DNA of 58,337 nucleotides from positions 1 through 58,337 of the forward strand of contig NZ_JAFBEH010000007.1 of assembly GCF_016908645.1 (NCBI RefSeq). The letters run 5' to 3'. The notes below the pieces were generated by a model, which saw nothing but the letters and a program-made list of their open reading frames with translations, did not search any database and had not been told where the DNA came from. The position numbers were made by a program, and so were the translations under genes. Position 1 is the first letter of the stretch; the number at the start of each line of letters is the position of its first letter. Shown piece after piece: positions 18,693 to 28,808 of this stretch. Source of the DNA: Streptococcus loxodontisalivarius. GTDB lineage: Bacteria; Bacillota; Bacilli; Lactobacillales; Streptococcaceae.

Positions 18693-20303
18693 CTACTTAG
18701 CATAATCAACGGCACGCATCTCACGGATAACGGTAACTTTGATATTTCCTGGGTAGTCAAGATTGTTTTCAATTTTTTCACGGACCTTATGAGCAAGGAT
18801 AGTCACCTGGTCATCATTAACTTTACCAGGTTGAACCATGATACGAATTTCACGTCCAGCTTGAAGGGCGAAGCAATTTTGCACACCGTCAAAGCTAGAT
18901 GCGATTTCTTCCAAGTCGCGTAGGCGCTTGATATAGTTTTCCATAGACTCATTACGAGCTCCTGGACGGGCTGAACTAAGGGCATCCGCTGCTGCAACCA
19001 AGACTGCGATAACAGACTCAGGCTCAACATCTCCGTGGTGACTAGCAATGGTATTGACAACAACTGGATGCTCCTTGTACTTACGAGCAAACTCTGTTCC
19101 AATCTCAACGTGGCTACCTTCAACCTCGCGGTCAATGGCTTTCCCCATATCATGAAGGAAACCTGCACGACGAGCAAGTGCTACATTCTCACCCAATTCA
19201 CCAGCCAAAATACCTGCTAACTTACCAACCTCAACTGAGTGGCGCAGCACATTTTGACCGTAAGAAGTACGGAACTGCAAACGTCCCATAATCTTAATTA
19301 GATCTGGGTGGAGGTTTGGTGCACCAATTTCATAAGCCGCTGCCTCACCATACTCACGGATACGATTGTCAAGTTCCTGACGGTTCTTTTCAACCAATTC
19401 CTCAATACGAGCTGGGTGGATACGACCATCTGAAATCAAGGTCTCCAAGGTCATGCGAGCAATCTCACGACGAATTGGATCAAAACCTGAAAGCACTACA
19501 ACCTCAGGAGTATCATCGATAATAACATCGATACCTGTCAAGCTTTCAAGGGTACGAATATTACGTCCCTCACGACCGATGATACGACCTTTCATACTAT
19601 CATCTGGAAGATGAACACTGGTAATGGTTTGTTCTGTGACATAATCACCAGCTAAACGTTGCATAGCCTGAGCTAGCAAGTCCTTAGCCATCTTGTCTGA
19701 GCGATCTTTGACATCACGCTCAGCATCCTTGATACGTGTTGCGATTTCATGAGTCAGATTGTTTTCAGTCTCCGTTAGGATAACCTCACGCGCTTCTGCA
19801 ATCGTCATAGCACCAACGCGCTCCAATTCGGCACGTTTTTCGTCTTCTAGTTTTGCAACCTGTTCTTCACGCTCATCAATATGTCTAGATTTATCTGAAA
19901 GACTCTGCTCTTTTGAGTTGAGCAGTTTTTCCTTATTGCTTAAATTTTCATCTTTTCGGTCAAGGGATGAAGCACGGTCTGTCAAACGACTTTCCATCTG
20001 CTTCAATTCTTGTTTTTCAGACTTAAATTCTTTTTCAATCTCTTCGCGATATCTTCTAGCTTCTTCTTTTGCCTCGATAAGCAGTTCTTTCTTATGAGCA
20101 CTACTTTCTCTCTCAGCTGTTTGGACAATGGTCAAGGCTTCTGATTCAGCCTTTCCTTTGATCGTCACAGCATCTTGTTCGGCATTCAAAAGCGTTAGTT
20201 CTGCAGCTTCCTTAGCAGATTTTAATCTGATTGAAATAACCACATAACCAACAATCAAACCAATGAGTGCAAAAACAAGCGAAATAATGATGATATTTAA
20301 CAT
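18693..20303 (-). CDS. rny: Ribonuclease Y
   Basis: 536 aa membrane-anchored endoribonuclease that starts bulk mRNA decay. Residues 1-22 form a membrane helix. About 25-195 is a long coiled coil rich in E, K and R. The KH domain starts near 228 with [13 protein letters not shown]. The HD domain carries [12 protein letters not shown] near 385, holding the catalytic His-Asp. Length and order match the family. It is divergent from luxS. Confidence 0.97.
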   Translation of the reverse strand: MLNIIIISLVFALIGLIVGYVVISIRLKSAKEAAELTLLNAEQDAVTIKGKAESEALTIVQTAERESSAHKKELLIEAKEEARRYREEIEKEFKSEKQELKQMESRLTDRASSLDRKDENLSNKEKLLNSKEQSLSDKSRHIDEREEQVAKLEDEKRAELERVGAMTIAEAREVILTETENNLTHEIATRIKDAERDVKDRSDKMAKDLLAQAMQRLAGDYVTEQTITSVHLPDDSMKGRIIGREGRNIRTLESLTGIDVIIDDTPEVVVLSGFDPIRREIARMTLETLISDGRIHPARIEELVEKNRQELDNRIREYGEAAAYEIGAPNLHPDLIKIMGRLQFRTSYGQNVLRHSVEVGKLAGILAGELGENVALARRAGFLHDMGKAIDREVEGSHVEIGTEFARKYKEHPVVVNTIASHHGDVEPESVIAVLVAAADALSSARPGARNESMENYIKRLRDLEEIASSFDGVQNCFALQAGREIRIMVQPGKVNDDQVTILAHKVREKIENNLDYPGNIKVTVIREMRAVDYAK

Positions 20304-20447
20304 GTTTTCACCTCAATAAAAATTAATTTTCACTTGGAAAATCACCTTTTATTTTATCATAAGTTAAGGCTTTCTACAATGAAAAATCGGACGCCTTTAA
20401 GCAAAATTATGTTATGATAGAAAGAAAGCAAACAAAAGGAGAATCCT

Positions 20448-20930
20448 ATGTCTAAAGAAGTTGTTGTTGAGAGTTTCGAACTTGATCACACCATTGTCAA
20501 AGCACCTTACGTCCGCCTGATTTCAGAAGAAGTTGGACCTGTGGGAGATATCATCACAAACTTTGATATCCGCCTCATCCAACCAAATATGAATTCTATT
20601 GATACAGCAGGGCTTCACACCATCGAACACCTACTAGCAAAATTGATTCGTCAACGTATCGATGGCTTGATTGACTGTTCACCATTTGGCTGTCGTACAG
20701 GTTTCCATATGATTATGTGGGGCAAACAAGACGCTACTGAAATCGCTAAAGTGATCAAATCAAGCCTCCAAGAAATCGCTGATGGCATTAGCTGGGAAGA
20801 TGTTCCTGGAACAACAATCGAATCATGCGGTAACTACAAAGACCACAGCCTTCATTCTGCTAAAGAGTGGGCTAAACTCATCCTCTCTCAAGGTATTTCA
20901 GATAACGCCTTCGAACGTCACATCGTCTAA
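20448..20930 (+). CDS. luxS: S-ribosylhomocysteine lyase (AI-2 synthase)
   Basis: 160 aa. It cleaves S-ribosylhomocysteine to homocysteine and the AI-2 precursor DPD. Metal ligands H57 and H61 of the HTIEH motif, E60, catalytic C82 in SPFGCRTGF and third ligand C127 in ESCGNY are all present. The ATG follows AAAGGAG. Monocistronic, divergent from rny, with its own terminator. Confidence 0.97.
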   Translation: MSKEVVVESFELDHTIVKAPYVRLISEEVGPVGDIITNFDIRLIQPNMNSIDTAGLHTIEHLLAKLIRQRIDGLIDCSPFGCRTGFHMIMWGKQDATEIAKVIKSSLQEIADGISWEDVPGTTIESCGNYKDHSLHSAKEWAKLILSQGISDNAFERHIV

Positions 20931-20959
20931 GTAAGTAACTAAACTGCCTTTGAATAGCA

Positions 20960-21002
20960 AAAAGAAGAAGCCGGAACAAAAGTCCTAGCCTCTTCTTTTT
21001 TA
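20960..21002 (+). terminator. Terminator of luxS
   Basis: AAGAAGAAGCCGG pairs imperfectly with CCTAGCCTCTTCTT and is followed by TTTTTT, about 30 bases after the luxS stop. Confidence 0.8.
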
Positions 21003-21009
21003 TAATCTA

Positions 21010-21407
21010 GTTTGCAAAGCGCAGGGGTTAGGAGCCTTTCTTGCTGGCTTTGCCAGCTTAGAAAGTCCCCTGCACAGTTCATTAGGTGCTTTAGCACCAA
21101 TAAACCACTGCTGAGTGGAGAGGATGAAAGCTCCGCTTTCTCTATTTCCCACCTCAAACAGTCCAGTGGACTGTTTGAGCGTCAATAAATCAACTCTTAC
21201 AGCCCTAACGAATGACGCAAACTTAGTTTGCTTTATTTCCAACTTTCAACAGTTCACTGAACTGTTGAAACTGTGCGGAGGTGGGAGTGAAACAGTCTGG
21301 GGATAGACTGTTTCAGGTCAGCAACTTAAAAGAAAGACTTGCTGACAAAATCGAATTCCTTCGGAATTACCGATTTTTGTCCCACTCTCTTTTTTTCTTT
21401 AAATCTC
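21010..21407. repeat. Palindrome-rich intergenic block between luxS and mapZ
   Basis: No gene is seen here. The block holds many short inverted repeats in a row. Three belong to the ACAGT-palindrome family: CTCAAACAGTCCA arms (21153-21179), TTTCAACAGTTCA arms (21244-21270) and GAAACAGTCT arms (21289-21314). Others are CTGGC-TTT-GCCAG, GGTGCT-TT-AGCACC and GAAAGC-TCC-GCTTTC. The last, 21344-21381, is a long AATTCC hairpin with GACAAAATCG arms that may stop mapZ transcripts. Open frames here are palindrome read-through. Confidence 0.7.
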
Positions 21408-22898
21408 TTAGTAATCAAGAGCATCTGAGTTACCTGCGGCATTTCCGACAAAGTAACCTGTTTTGGCATTGATTGAGAAGAGGTAGGTTCCATCTGGTTT
21501 GAACATGTTGTAATAGCCGTTACCGTTAATGATATTGACACGTTCAAGAATGTAGTTATTACCTGTGATGTAGCCACGAGCTTGTGATGTTGCTACAATT
21601 TTTTCAAGAACACCTTCACCAAAGGTCCAAGCTGAGTTTGATGAATCTGCGATTGCTGCGTCGTTGTAAGGAACACGACTCTTATCGCGTTGAAGAGTTG
21701 AAACATCGTAGCTTGTAATACCGTAAGAAGTTGCTGCTGATACAGACGGTGTTGTTGTCGTAGTCGCAGAACCTGTTGAAGCACTAGCTGCTGATGATGT
21801 CGCTGCAGTAGTTGTGTCACTAGCTGCTTGACTAGCTTGGTCCGCTTGCGAACTTGCTGCGGCTGTTGTTGTCGCTGTACCTGCTTGAAGGCTGCGTCCA
21901 CCAGCGATAGCTGTTTGAATAAGACTATCTGTCGTCGCATTTCCTGTATTCAGAACTGAACTTGGAAGACTATCAAAGTTTGCTCCCGCCTTAACAGCGA
22001 CTGAACTATTGTAAGTTCCATCGACAATAGCTTCCGCTTCAAAGAGACCATTGACTGTTTGAATAGCTTCAATTTGACTCTTTAGAGCATCATATTTCTT
22101 CTTAGCAGCATCGTAGTAATCCGTATCTTTCAACTTTTCAAGTGCCGCTTCCAAATCAGAGAGGCTTGAAAAACTACTATTTTTCAAAGCTGTCTTGTTT
22201 GAATCAGTGTAGAAGCTATCATAAAGTGTTGTAAAGGCGTCATTATTAGCCTTGGCATCACTTGTTGATGAGCTACTGCTTGATGAACTTGAAGCTGAAC
22301 TACTTGATGAAGAACTTGCTGTTTGATTAGAGCTATTAAGAGCATTAAGACCAAATGCTACTGCAAAAATTGCAACAATGATAGCTGCTAAAGAACCAAA
22401 GATGACTTTTTTATTCTTGTAAACTGGCGTGTCTTCAGCATCTCCTAATAGAATACTTGCTGACTCAGACTCAGTTTCTTCCTTAACGTTATTAGTTTCC
22501 GCTGCAGCTTGACTACTTTCTGTTTCTGGGATCAGAGCAGTTTCTGCAACGATAGTCTCTTCCAAGTCTGCTTTAGCTGACTCAGTTGAGGCACCGCTAA
22601 TGACTTCTTCAGCAACTTCTTTAACATCATCGCTAGCATTTTCCAAAAGCCCTGAGGCAGCCAACTCTTCACGTTGTTTCTTGATGAAATTATCAAGAGA
22701 AGCCGTATCTAAAGAGTCAATATCTGTATTTTCAAACTTTTGAGCTTCAACCTGCTCACGATTTTGCTTGATATATTTATCAAGGATACTATCATCTTCT
22801 GTGATACCAGCCTTAAGCTCTTCGCTTTTTTTAACAGCCTCTTCAACTGTCATATCCTTAGCTTTTTCAAAATCTAAATTATCATTTTCAGTTGTCAT
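21408..22898 (-). CDS. mapZ: Mid-cell-anchored protein Z (MapZ/LocZ)
   Basis: 496 aa division-site marker. The cytoplasmic N-terminus (1-163) starts with the conserved DFEKAK/DSILDKYIKQNRE segments that bind FtsZ and includes Thr residues of the kind StkP phosphorylates. One membrane helix spans 165-187. Outside, a Ser-rich linker, a helical domain (about 215-330), a second Ser/Thr/Ala-rich linker, and a conserved C-terminal domain of about 95 residues ending GNAAGNSDALDY follow. That domain matches the peptidoglycan-binding end of pneumococcal MapZ. Twelve bases downstream of the methyltransferase gene. Confidence 0.94.
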   Translation of the reverse strand: MTTENDNLDFEKAKDMTVEEAVKKSEELKAGITEDDSILDKYIKQNREQVEAQKFENTDIDSLDTASLDNFIKKQREELAASGLLENASDDVKEVAEEVISGASTESAKADLEETIVAETALIPETESSQAAAETNNVKEETESESASILLGDAEDTPVYKNKKVIFGSLAAIIVAIFAVAFGLNALNSSNQTASSSSSSSASSSSSSSSSTSDAKANNDAFTTLYDSFYTDSNKTALKNSSFSSLSDLEAALEKLKDTDYYDAAKKKYDALKSQIEAIQTVNGLFEAEAIVDGTYNSSVAVKAGANFDSLPSSVLNTGNATTDSLIQTAIAGGRSLQAGTATTTAAASSQADQASQAASDTTTAATSSAASASTGSATTTTTPSVSAATSYGITSYDVSTLQRDKSRVPYNDAAIADSSNSAWTFGEGVLEKIVATSQARGYITGNNYILERVNIINGNGYYNMFKPDGTYLFSINAKTGYFVGNAAGNSDALDY

Positions 22899-22910
22899 CG
22901 TATGACCTTC

Positions 22911-24068
22911 CTATTCGCTGACTGAACGGCGGACGCGTTGACCAAAGTATTGATAGAGGTCAACACGCAAAGTTCCGTTATAAAGTTTGCGTTTCTTATC
23001 GGCAAGACTGCCGTATTTACTTTCAAATTGTTCATCACTGGTCAAGATAAACTTGCTCCAGGTTTTGAGCGGTGCAAAGGTTTGCCCCATTTCATTATAC
23101 AAAATGTCAATGGCTTTGTCATCCAAGAGTCGCTCCCCATAAGGAGGGTTTGAAATGATAACACCGTTGATTTTATCGGTTTTCAAGTCTTGAAGACGCA
23201 TTTGTTTCAATTTGATAACATCTGCAAGACCTGCCTCTTCGGCATTTTTCTTAGCGATTTCCACCATACGAGCATCGATATCACAACCCATAATGTCGAG
23301 TTCAACATCATAGTCTGCCTTACTTTCTGCCTCATCGCGCACAGCTTGGACCAAATCCTTATCAACCCATGACCAGGCCTCAAAGGCAAAATCACGGTTA
23401 AAGCCAGGAGCAATATTCATACCAATCATGGCCGCTTCAATACAGAAAGTTCCAGAACCACAAGTCGGGTCAATCAAAGGTTTGTCAGGATACCAGTTGC
23501 TCAACTGTAAAATAGCTGCCGCCATATTTTCCTTAATCGGAGCACCACCTTTGTCTGTACGGTAACCACGTTTGAAGAGACTGTCACCTGTTGTATCAAT
23601 CAAGAGAGTTGCCTGATCTTTGAGAATAGACACCTCAATCTTATAAGTTGGTCCATTTTCAACCAAAGGCACACCCTCAGGACGGTGATAATGTTTTTGA
23701 AGTTTCTTAACTACCGCCTTCTTGGTAATAGCCTGTACGCTAGGCTCATTGTGAAGCTTAGAGCGGACACATTTTGCTTTGGAAATAGGGAAGGTCGATC
23801 CTAGAGGAAGATAGTTCTCCCAATCCAAGGCAAAAACACCTTGAAAGAGTTCTTCAAAGGTCCTTGCTGGAAAAGTGCCCACAACAATCTTGATACGGTC
23901 TGCTGAGCGAAGCCAGAGATTGGTTTCTGCGATCGTTTTTAGGTCACCTTTGAAGCGGACCTTCCCATTTTCAACCTGACAGTCAATGCCCAGGTTACGA
24001 ATTTCTTTACCAACGACTGCCTCAAGTCCTGCTGCCGCTGTTGCAATAAGGTTAAATTCTTGTTTCAT
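22911..24068 (-). CDS. THUMP-domain class I RNA methyltransferase (RlmL-N/YpsC type)
   Basis: 385 aa. The N-terminal THUMP RNA-binding domain covers about 45-155. The C-terminal UPF0020 methyltransferase domain has DPTCGSGTFCIEAA as SAM motif I and NPPYGERL as the catalytic N6/N2 motif. It is predicted to modify 23S rRNA, as RlmL does at G2445. It sits between rnpB and mapZ, the same order as in pneumococcus. The substrate base is inferred from family. Confidence 0.9.
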   Translation of the reverse strand: MKQEFNLIATAAAGLEAVVGKEIRNLGIDCQVENGKVRFKGDLKTIAETNLWLRSADRIKIVVGTFPARTFEELFQGVFALDWENYLPLGSTFPISKAKCVRSKLHNEPSVQAITKKAVVKKLQKHYHRPEGVPLVENGPTYKIEVSILKDQATLLIDTTGDSLFKRGYRTDKGGAPIKENMAAAILQLSNWYPDKPLIDPTCGSGTFCIEAAMIGMNIAPGFNRDFAFEAWSWVDKDLVQAVRDEAESKADYDVELDIMGCDIDARMVEIAKKNAEEAGLADVIKLKQMRLQDLKTDKINGVIISNPPYGERLLDDKAIDILYNEMGQTFAPLKTWSKFILTSDEQFESKYGSLADKKRKLYNGTLRVDLYQYFGQRVRRSVSE

Positions 24069-24106
24069 TTCTCTTTTTTACGTTTTCTAATCTATTTAGG
24101 ATGAAT

Positions 24107-24154
24107 GATTCCTCTTGTTTTTTTTTGCATTAACTGAGTAGGCAACAAGAGGAA
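24107..24154. terminator. Hairpin between rnpB and the methyltransferase gene
   Basis: Perfect 12-base arms ATTCCTCTTGTT and AACAAGAGGAAT enclose a 24-base T-rich loop. It lies 40 bases before the methyltransferase start, downstream of rnpB on the same strand, and may separate the two transcripts. The T-run is inside the loop, so it is not a classic terminator. Confidence 0.4.
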
Positions 24155-24212
24155 TGGTTTACACTTGATATAATGAGAGGCTGGAACTACTTTCATCCCA
24201 GCCTCATACCTA

Positions 24213-24599
24213 TATGCAATTTTCTATAAGCCATGTTTTGTTCAAGAAGGAGCTAGGTGTCTCTCCCTCTATCGATAATCATCTGTCTACTGTTTCCAGT
24301 CAGGATTTCCGTTCATTTCCTTCCATCCCATGCCCCGACCAAAGTTTGGGTTGCTAGCTTGAGGGGTTTACCGCGTTCCACTTTCTTGGTTTCCCAAGAA
24401 ACTACGTCACTGTGGCACTTTCAGAGCTATTCAGGCATATCCAAAGACTTAGCCCTTTTACTCGCCGTAAGGTAGAAAGCTACCTTCCTAGGCTTATGCA
24501 TTCGCCTAGCACAATCACTACCGGCATCTCAGCCAGTGCTAGCATGGACTTTCCTCATGGCAAACCGAAGTCTACCACGCGATTATCCAAAAATTGCAA
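24213..24599 (-). ncRNA. rnpB: RNase P RNA, type B
   Basis: About 387 nt on the minus strand. The P1 stem is visible (GCAATTTT near 24597 pairing with AAAATTGC near 24215). Conserved core blocks include GAGGAAAGTCCATGCT, the later AGTGCCACAGTGACG and AACCCCTCAAGCTAGCAA, and the GGATAATCGCG start. It is the catalytic RNA that matures tRNA 5-prime ends. Location between gpsB and the rRNA methyltransferase is the streptococcal norm. Ends are approximate. Plus-strand frames in this stretch are shadows. Confidence 0.93.
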
Positions 24600-24607
24600 G
24601 ATTTTTC

Positions 24608-24940
24608 TTATTCGACGATTTGTTTACCGAAGACTTCTTTTTCCAAACGGCTGATACGTTTTAAAATATCATAATTTGAAGCTGGTTCAACGACACGTTG
24701 TTGAGGACTTGCTGGTGCAACTGGTGCACTAGCAGCCTTTGGTGCTGATGATGCTGTCTTGAGTTTTTCTTTCAAGCTAGCATTTTCTTCGCGAAGTTTT
24801 TCGATTGTCGCAATGTATGACTCATAGTCTTTGATGATGTCATCGAGAAACTCGTCAACTTCTTTTTTGTCGTAGCCTCTCATGCTCGTCTTAAATTCTT
24901 GTTCAAAAATATCTTTTGGACTAAATAAAATGTCTGCCAT
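24608..24940 (-). CDS. gpsB: Cell division protein GpsB
   Basis: 110 aa from the ATG at 24940, which follows GGAG by nine bases and matches homologue starts; an upstream in-frame ATG at 24955 is less likely. The N-terminal DivIVA-like domain contains [10 protein letters not shown] and the [14 protein letters not shown] motif that sits on membranes and binds penicillin-binding proteins. A coiled coil (30-65), a Pro/Ala-rich linker and a short C-terminal helix for trimerisation follow. Adjacent to rnpB. Confidence 0.95.
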   Translation of the reverse strand: MADILFSPKDIFEQEFKTSMRGYDKKEVDEFLDDIIKDYESYIATIEKLREENASLKEKLKTASSAPKAASAPVAPASPQQRVVEPASNYDILKRISRLEKEVFGKQIVE

Positions 24941-25043
24941 CGCTGCACTCTCCATACTTATCGTTTCTATAGATTTATAAAAATCCCATCATTCAATATG
25001 ATACATGAATATTTTAAAAAAAGCAACTATTTAACTTGTCTCT

Positions 25044-25559
25044 CTAGTCCTCTGAAGCGATTTCATTGAGGCGTTCGAAGCTCAATTCCTGTAAGTCATA
25101 ATCTGCTTCTTTCATCAATTGATAGAGGTATTTGAGCTGCGTTTCGCTCTCATTATCGTAGAAAAGATAAGCCCCATCTGTATTTTCAATCAAAAACTGA
25201 TTATAGGTTTTAAATTGACTCGGATTTTGATAGGTAGGGTAGCTGTATTTAACAAAATCAAGCTGCTTAAATTGTGCAAGTTTCTCTTGATTTGCCTCAC
25301 TCCAAGACTGTCCTTGATCTTCAAACAGGAAAAGGCAGGCCATTGAAAAATCATATTCATCTCTTAGGTCTTTAGCAACTTCAAGAGCCCAGACTTCAAA
25401 GCCTAGATTTCCTGTAAAAACCAACCAGTCTACTCCCTCTTCAAAATAGCGGATCAAATCCTTTCTGATAGCCTTTTTGATGACTTTGAGCTTAGGATCC
25501 TTATCATTAAAAATCCCAAGTTCAAAGCTTTTATAGCCTGTTATTAGTAGAGAACTCAT
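25044..25559 (-). CDS. DUF1273 (YpsA/YoqJ-like) family protein
   Basis: 171 aa SLOG-superfamily-like protein of the DUF1273 group. The N-terminus [14 protein letters not shown] and the [17 protein letters not shown] segment suggest a Rossmann-like nucleotide-binding fold. B. subtilis YpsA has been linked to cell division, and the gene here sits beside gpsB and recU as in many Firmicutes. Biochemical function is unknown. The ATG follows AAGGAT; it is divergent from recU. Confidence 0.85.
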   Translation of the reverse strand: MSSLLITGYKSFELGIFNDKDPKLKVIKKAIRKDLIRYFEEGVDWLVFTGNLGFEVWALEVAKDLRDEYDFSMACLFLFEDQGQSWSEANQEKLAQFKQLDFVKYSYPTYQNPSQFKTYNQFLIENTDGAYLFYDNESETQLKYLYQLMKEADYDLQELSFERLNEIASED

Positions 25560-25583
25560 TATCTGTTATCCTTTTTAATTTTA

Positions 25584-25592
25584 TGGTATAAT
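25584..25592 (+). promoter_or_regulatory. Extended -10 promoter for recU-pbp1a
   Basis: TGGTATAAT (TG-n-TATAAT) lies 43 bases before the recU start in the divergent gap. It is a strong extended -10 with no clear -35. Confidence 0.65.
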
Positions 25593-25634
25593 AGTATTGT
25601 TTATTTCTATAAACAAGTATCCCTAGGAGTTTGT

Positions 25635-26231
25635 ATGGTAAAATACCCTCATCGTATTATTCGTAAGCAAACACCGACTGTCAACAAAGAAGCGACTGTC
25701 AATTTTGCTAACCGTGGGATGTCCTTTGAATCTGCTATCAATGCGACAAATGACTTTTATTTGTCACGCAAGATTGCAGTTATTCACAAAAAACCGACGC
25801 CTGTTCAAATTGTAAAGGTTGATTATCCGAAAAGAAGCCGCGCTAAGATTGTTGAAGCCTATTTTCGTCAAGCCTCTACTACTGACTACTCAGGTGTTTA
25901 CAAGGGACATTATATTGACTTTGAAGCCAAGGAAACCAGACAAAAGACTTCCATGCCCATGAAAAATTTCCACGCTCACCAGATTGAGCACATGGCAAAT
26001 GTTCTGGAGCAAGATGGTATTTGCTTTGTCCTCCTTCACTTCTCAACTCTCAAGGAAACCTATCTCCTGCCGGCTGCTGATTTGATTACTTTCTACCAGA
26101 AAGATCTGGGCAGCAAGTCCATGCCTCTTGATTATATCAAAAAAAGAGGATTTGAGATTGGCGCAGGTGCCTATCCTCAGGTTCCTTATCTGGACATTAT
26201 TGAAAAAAATTTATTAGGTGGTGAAAAATGA
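25635..26231 (+). CDS. recU: Holliday junction resolvase RecU
   Basis: 198 aa PD-(D/E)xK nuclease that resolves Holliday junctions in recombination and chromosome segregation. Visible motifs are [11 protein letters not shown] near the N-terminus, the active-site [13 protein letters not shown] (with Asp, Glu and Lys), and HQIEHM. The ATG follows TAGGAG. The last codons overlap pbp1a by four bases (ATGA), the standard recU-pbp1a coupling in Firmicutes. Confidence 0.96.
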   Translation: MVKYPHRIIRKQTPTVNKEATVNFANRGMSFESAINATNDFYLSRKIAVIHKKPTPVQIVKVDYPKRSRAKIVEAYFRQASTTDYSGVYKGHYIDFEAKETRQKTSMPMKNFHAHQIEHMANVLEQDGICFVLLHFSTLKETYLLPAADLITFYQKDLGSKSMPLDYIKKRGFEIGAGAYPQVPYLDIIEKNLLGGEK

Positions 26232-28408
26232 AAACATTTTCAAAAGTCTTAAAATACTCCCTAATTACTATTTTAAGCTTAACCATTATCGGTGTTATTG
26301 CCGGTGGGCTACTCTTTGCCTACTATGTGAGTAGCACCCCTCAACTCTCAAAATCAAAACTCGAATCCACCAATTCAAGTCTGATCTACGATAGCGGAGG
26401 TAATCTGATTGCCGATTTGGGATCAGAAAAACGTGAAAGTGTCTCTGCAGACAGCATTCCAGTTAATTTGGTAAATGCCGTCACTTCTATCGAGGACAAA
26501 CGTTTCTTCCAACACCGTGGGGTTGATATCTATCGTATCTTCGGTGCGGCCTGGAATAACCTGATCAGCAATAGCACCCAAGGGGGGTCAACACTTGATC
26601 AACAGCTGATCAAGTTGGCCTACTTCTCAACTAGCGAATCTGACCAAACATTGAAGCGTAAAGCTCAAGAAGTTTGGTTGGCTCTGCAAATGGAACAAGA
26701 ATATACCAAAGAAGAAATCCTTACCTTCTACATCAACAAGGTTTACATGGGTAATGGATACTACGGTATGCAGACAGCTTCTAAAGCTTACTACGGTAAG
26801 GAATTGAAAGATCTTTCAATCGCTCAAGTAGCTTTGATGGCTGGTATTCCACAAGCTCCTACCCAATACGATCCTTATACTAACCCTGACGCTGCTAAAG
26901 AACGTCGTGATACCGTCTTAGCTGAAATGCTAGAAGATGAAAAAATCACTCAAGACGAGTACAATACAGCTGTCGCAACACCTGTTACAGACGGACTTCA
27001 AACACTAGAAGAGACATCAAGTTATGAACCATACCTTGATAACTACATCAAACAAGTTATTGAGCAAGTTCAAACTAAGACAGGTCAAGACGTCTTCACT
27101 GCAGGACTTAAAGTTTATACAAACGTAGATACAAGCGCCCAACAACAACTTTGGGACATCTACAACAGTGGACTTTATGTCTCATTCCCAGATGAGGATT
27201 TCCAAGTTGCTTCAACTGTTGTTGACGTTACAAATGGTAAAGTCATTGCTCAGCTAGGTAGTCGAAATCAAGATAGCAATGTTTCTCTCGGAACCAACCA
27301 GGCTGTCTTGACTGACCGTGACTTTGGTTCTACTATGAAACCAATCACAGACTATGCGCCAGCTATTGAAAATGGTGTTTATACAAGTACCGCTGATACC
27401 GTTAAGGATACCGCCTATAACTATCCTGGTACTTCTACTCCAGTCTATGACTGGGACCGTCAATACTACGGTAACATCACCCTAACTTATGCTCTTCAAC
27501 AATCACGTAATATCCCAGCCGTTCGAGCTCTTGAAGCGGTTGGTTTGGATACATCACTCAGCTTCCTTAACAAACTAGGAATCGATTATCCTGAAATGTA
27601 CTACTCAAATGCCATCTCAAGTTCTACATCTAGTGCAGATCAAAAATATGGTGCAAGTAGTGAAAAAATGGCAGCTGCCTATGCTGCATTCGCTAATGGT
27701 GGTACTTATTACGAGCCTATGTACATTAACAAGGTTGAATTTAGTGATGGTACGTCACAAGACTTCTCAGCTACTAGCACTCAAGCCATGTCTGAAACAA
27801 CAGCCTACATGATGACAGATATGATGAAAACCGTTCTGACATCTGGTACAGGTACTTACGCCGCTGTTTCAGGAGCTCCTTACAATGCTGGTAAGACTGG
27901 TACGTCAAACTATTCAGATGACGAACTTGCTCAAATCGAAGCAGAAACAGGTATCTACAGTAGCTCTGTTGGTACAATGGCACCTGATGAAACCTTTGTT
28001 GGTTACACAACTCAGTATGCTATGGCTGTCTGGACTGGTTACTCAAACCGTCTAACACCTATCTACGGAGACAACCTCAACATCGCTGCTGAAGTTTACT
28101 CACAAATGAGTGGCTACCTCAACACTATGTACGGAAGTGGTAGCACTGATTGGACAATGCCTGACGGTGTTTACCGCAGCGGATCTTATGTCTACCTTGG
28201 TAGCGCTAGATCTTCTTCAAGCTCTAGAAATAGCAGCTACTACAGCTATTCAAGTAGTGAAACAACTGAAGAGTCAAGTTCAGAAGAAACTAGCTCTTCA
28301 TACCAAGAATCTAGCTCAGAAGAATCAAGCAGCAGCCAATCATCTAGCTCTAACTCAAACAGTGAGAGCGATACAGATAACTCTTCAAGCACAGACAGTG
28401 CAGCATAA
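26228..28408 (+). CDS. pbp1a: Class A penicillin-binding protein 1A
   Basis: 726 aa bifunctional peptidoglycan synthase. A membrane helix spans about 10-33. The GT51 glycosyltransferase domain (about 55-240) has [12 protein letters not shown] and [12 protein letters not shown]. The transpeptidase has the serine motif STMK (368-371), SRN, and KTG near 557. A Ser/Glu/Thr-rich tail of about 60 residues closes the protein. The Thr of STMK, whose loss accompanies beta-lactam resistance in pneumococcus, is intact. Coupled to recU. Confidence 0.96.
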   Translation: MKTFSKVLKYSLITILSLTIIGVIAGGLLFAYYVSSTPQLSKSKLESTNSSLIYDSGGNLIADLGSEKRESVSADSIPVNLVNAVTSIEDKRFFQHRGVDIYRIFGAAWNNLISNSTQGGSTLDQQLIKLAYFSTSESDQTLKRKAQEVWLALQMEQEYTKEEILTFYINKVYMGNGYYGMQTASKAYYGKELKDLSIAQVALMAGIPQAPTQYDPYTNPDAAKERRDTVLAEMLEDEKITQDEYNTAVATPVTDGLQTLEETSSYEPYLDNYIKQVIEQVQTKTGQDVFTAGLKVYTNVDTSAQQQLWDIYNSGLYVSFPDEDFQVASTVVDVTNGKVIAQLGSRNQDSNVSLGTNQAVLTDRDFGSTMKPITDYAPAIENGVYTSTADTVKDTAYNYPGTSTPVYDWDRQYYGNITLTYALQQSRNIPAVRALEAVGLDTSLSFLNKLGIDYPEMYYSNAISSSTSSADQKYGASSEKMAAAYAAFANGGTYYEPMYINKVEFSDGTSQDFSATSTQAMSETTAYMMTDMMKTVLTSGTGTYAAVSGAPYNAGKTGTSNYSDDELAQIEAETGIYSSSVGTMAPDETFVGYTTQYAMAVWTGYSNRLTPIYGDNLNIAAEVYSQMSGYLNTMYGSGSTDWTMPDGVYRSGSYVYLGSARSSSSSRNSSYYSYSSSETTEESSSEETSSSYQESSSEESSSSQSSSSNSNSESDTDNSSSTDSAA

Positions 28409-28410
28409 TT

Positions 28411-28743
28411 AAAAACCGTTTGGATTTCTCCAAACGGTTTCTGGTTGAAGACAAAGTCTTTTTTCGATACTTTCCTTAAGTGATGTCGGACGTCAGCGAC
28501 TTCCTGCGGAATTCCATGACTAATGTTCGAGCCTCATGTCTCAAACATTCCGAGTATAAGAAATGCCTATATAAAAACATTTCTTATACTATCATCACGG
28601 CGGAAGTATCTTTTGGGTGCTCGCTAACGCTCGCATGAAATCGGAAAATTTATTTTAAGTAAGCAGAGCTTTAGTTTTAAATTTTATTGTAAACTAGGTT
28701 TGTCTACATTCTGAAACCGTTTGGAGAAATCCAAACGGTTTTT
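28411..28743. repeat. Pair of inverted terminator hairpins flanking 270 bases
   Basis: A 30-base sequence at 28411-28440 recurs as its exact reverse complement at 28714-28743. Each copy is a hairpin (AAACCGTTTGGA/TCCAAACGGTTT). The first has its T5 run pointing left, the second pointing right. The 273 bases between hold no gene but include a 13-base-arm palindrome AGTATAAGAAATG/CATTTCTTATACT near 28555-28592. The second hairpin can terminate rightward pbp1a transcripts. Confidence 0.8.
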
Positions 28744-28759
28744 GCTTGTCTTCATAATA

Positions 28760-28795
28760 AAAAAGCTAGAGAAATCTCTCTAACTTTTTAAAATC
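28760..28795 (-). terminator. Terminator of pepC
   Basis: Leftward AAAGTTAGAGAGA, short loop, TCTCTAGCTTTTTT. It lies just after the pepC stop codon. Confidence 0.8.
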
Positions 28796-28808
28796 TTTGC
28801 TTACTAGC

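Noticed and set aside
20939..21306. Short ORFs in the luxS-mapZ gap
   Set aside because: They translate palindromes on both strands and have no ribosome sites.
21593..21940. Gln-rich 115-codon frame on the minus strand
   Set aside because: Shadow of the Ser/Thr/Ala-rich linker of MapZ in another frame.
24257..24654. Rightward open frames of 72 and 80 codons
   Set aside because: They run antisense through rnpB; RNase P RNA conservation explains the sequence.
28441..28713. BOX or similar known repeat between pbp1a and pepC
   Set aside because: No boxA-like start or known streptococcal repeat signature was seen; only hairpins.
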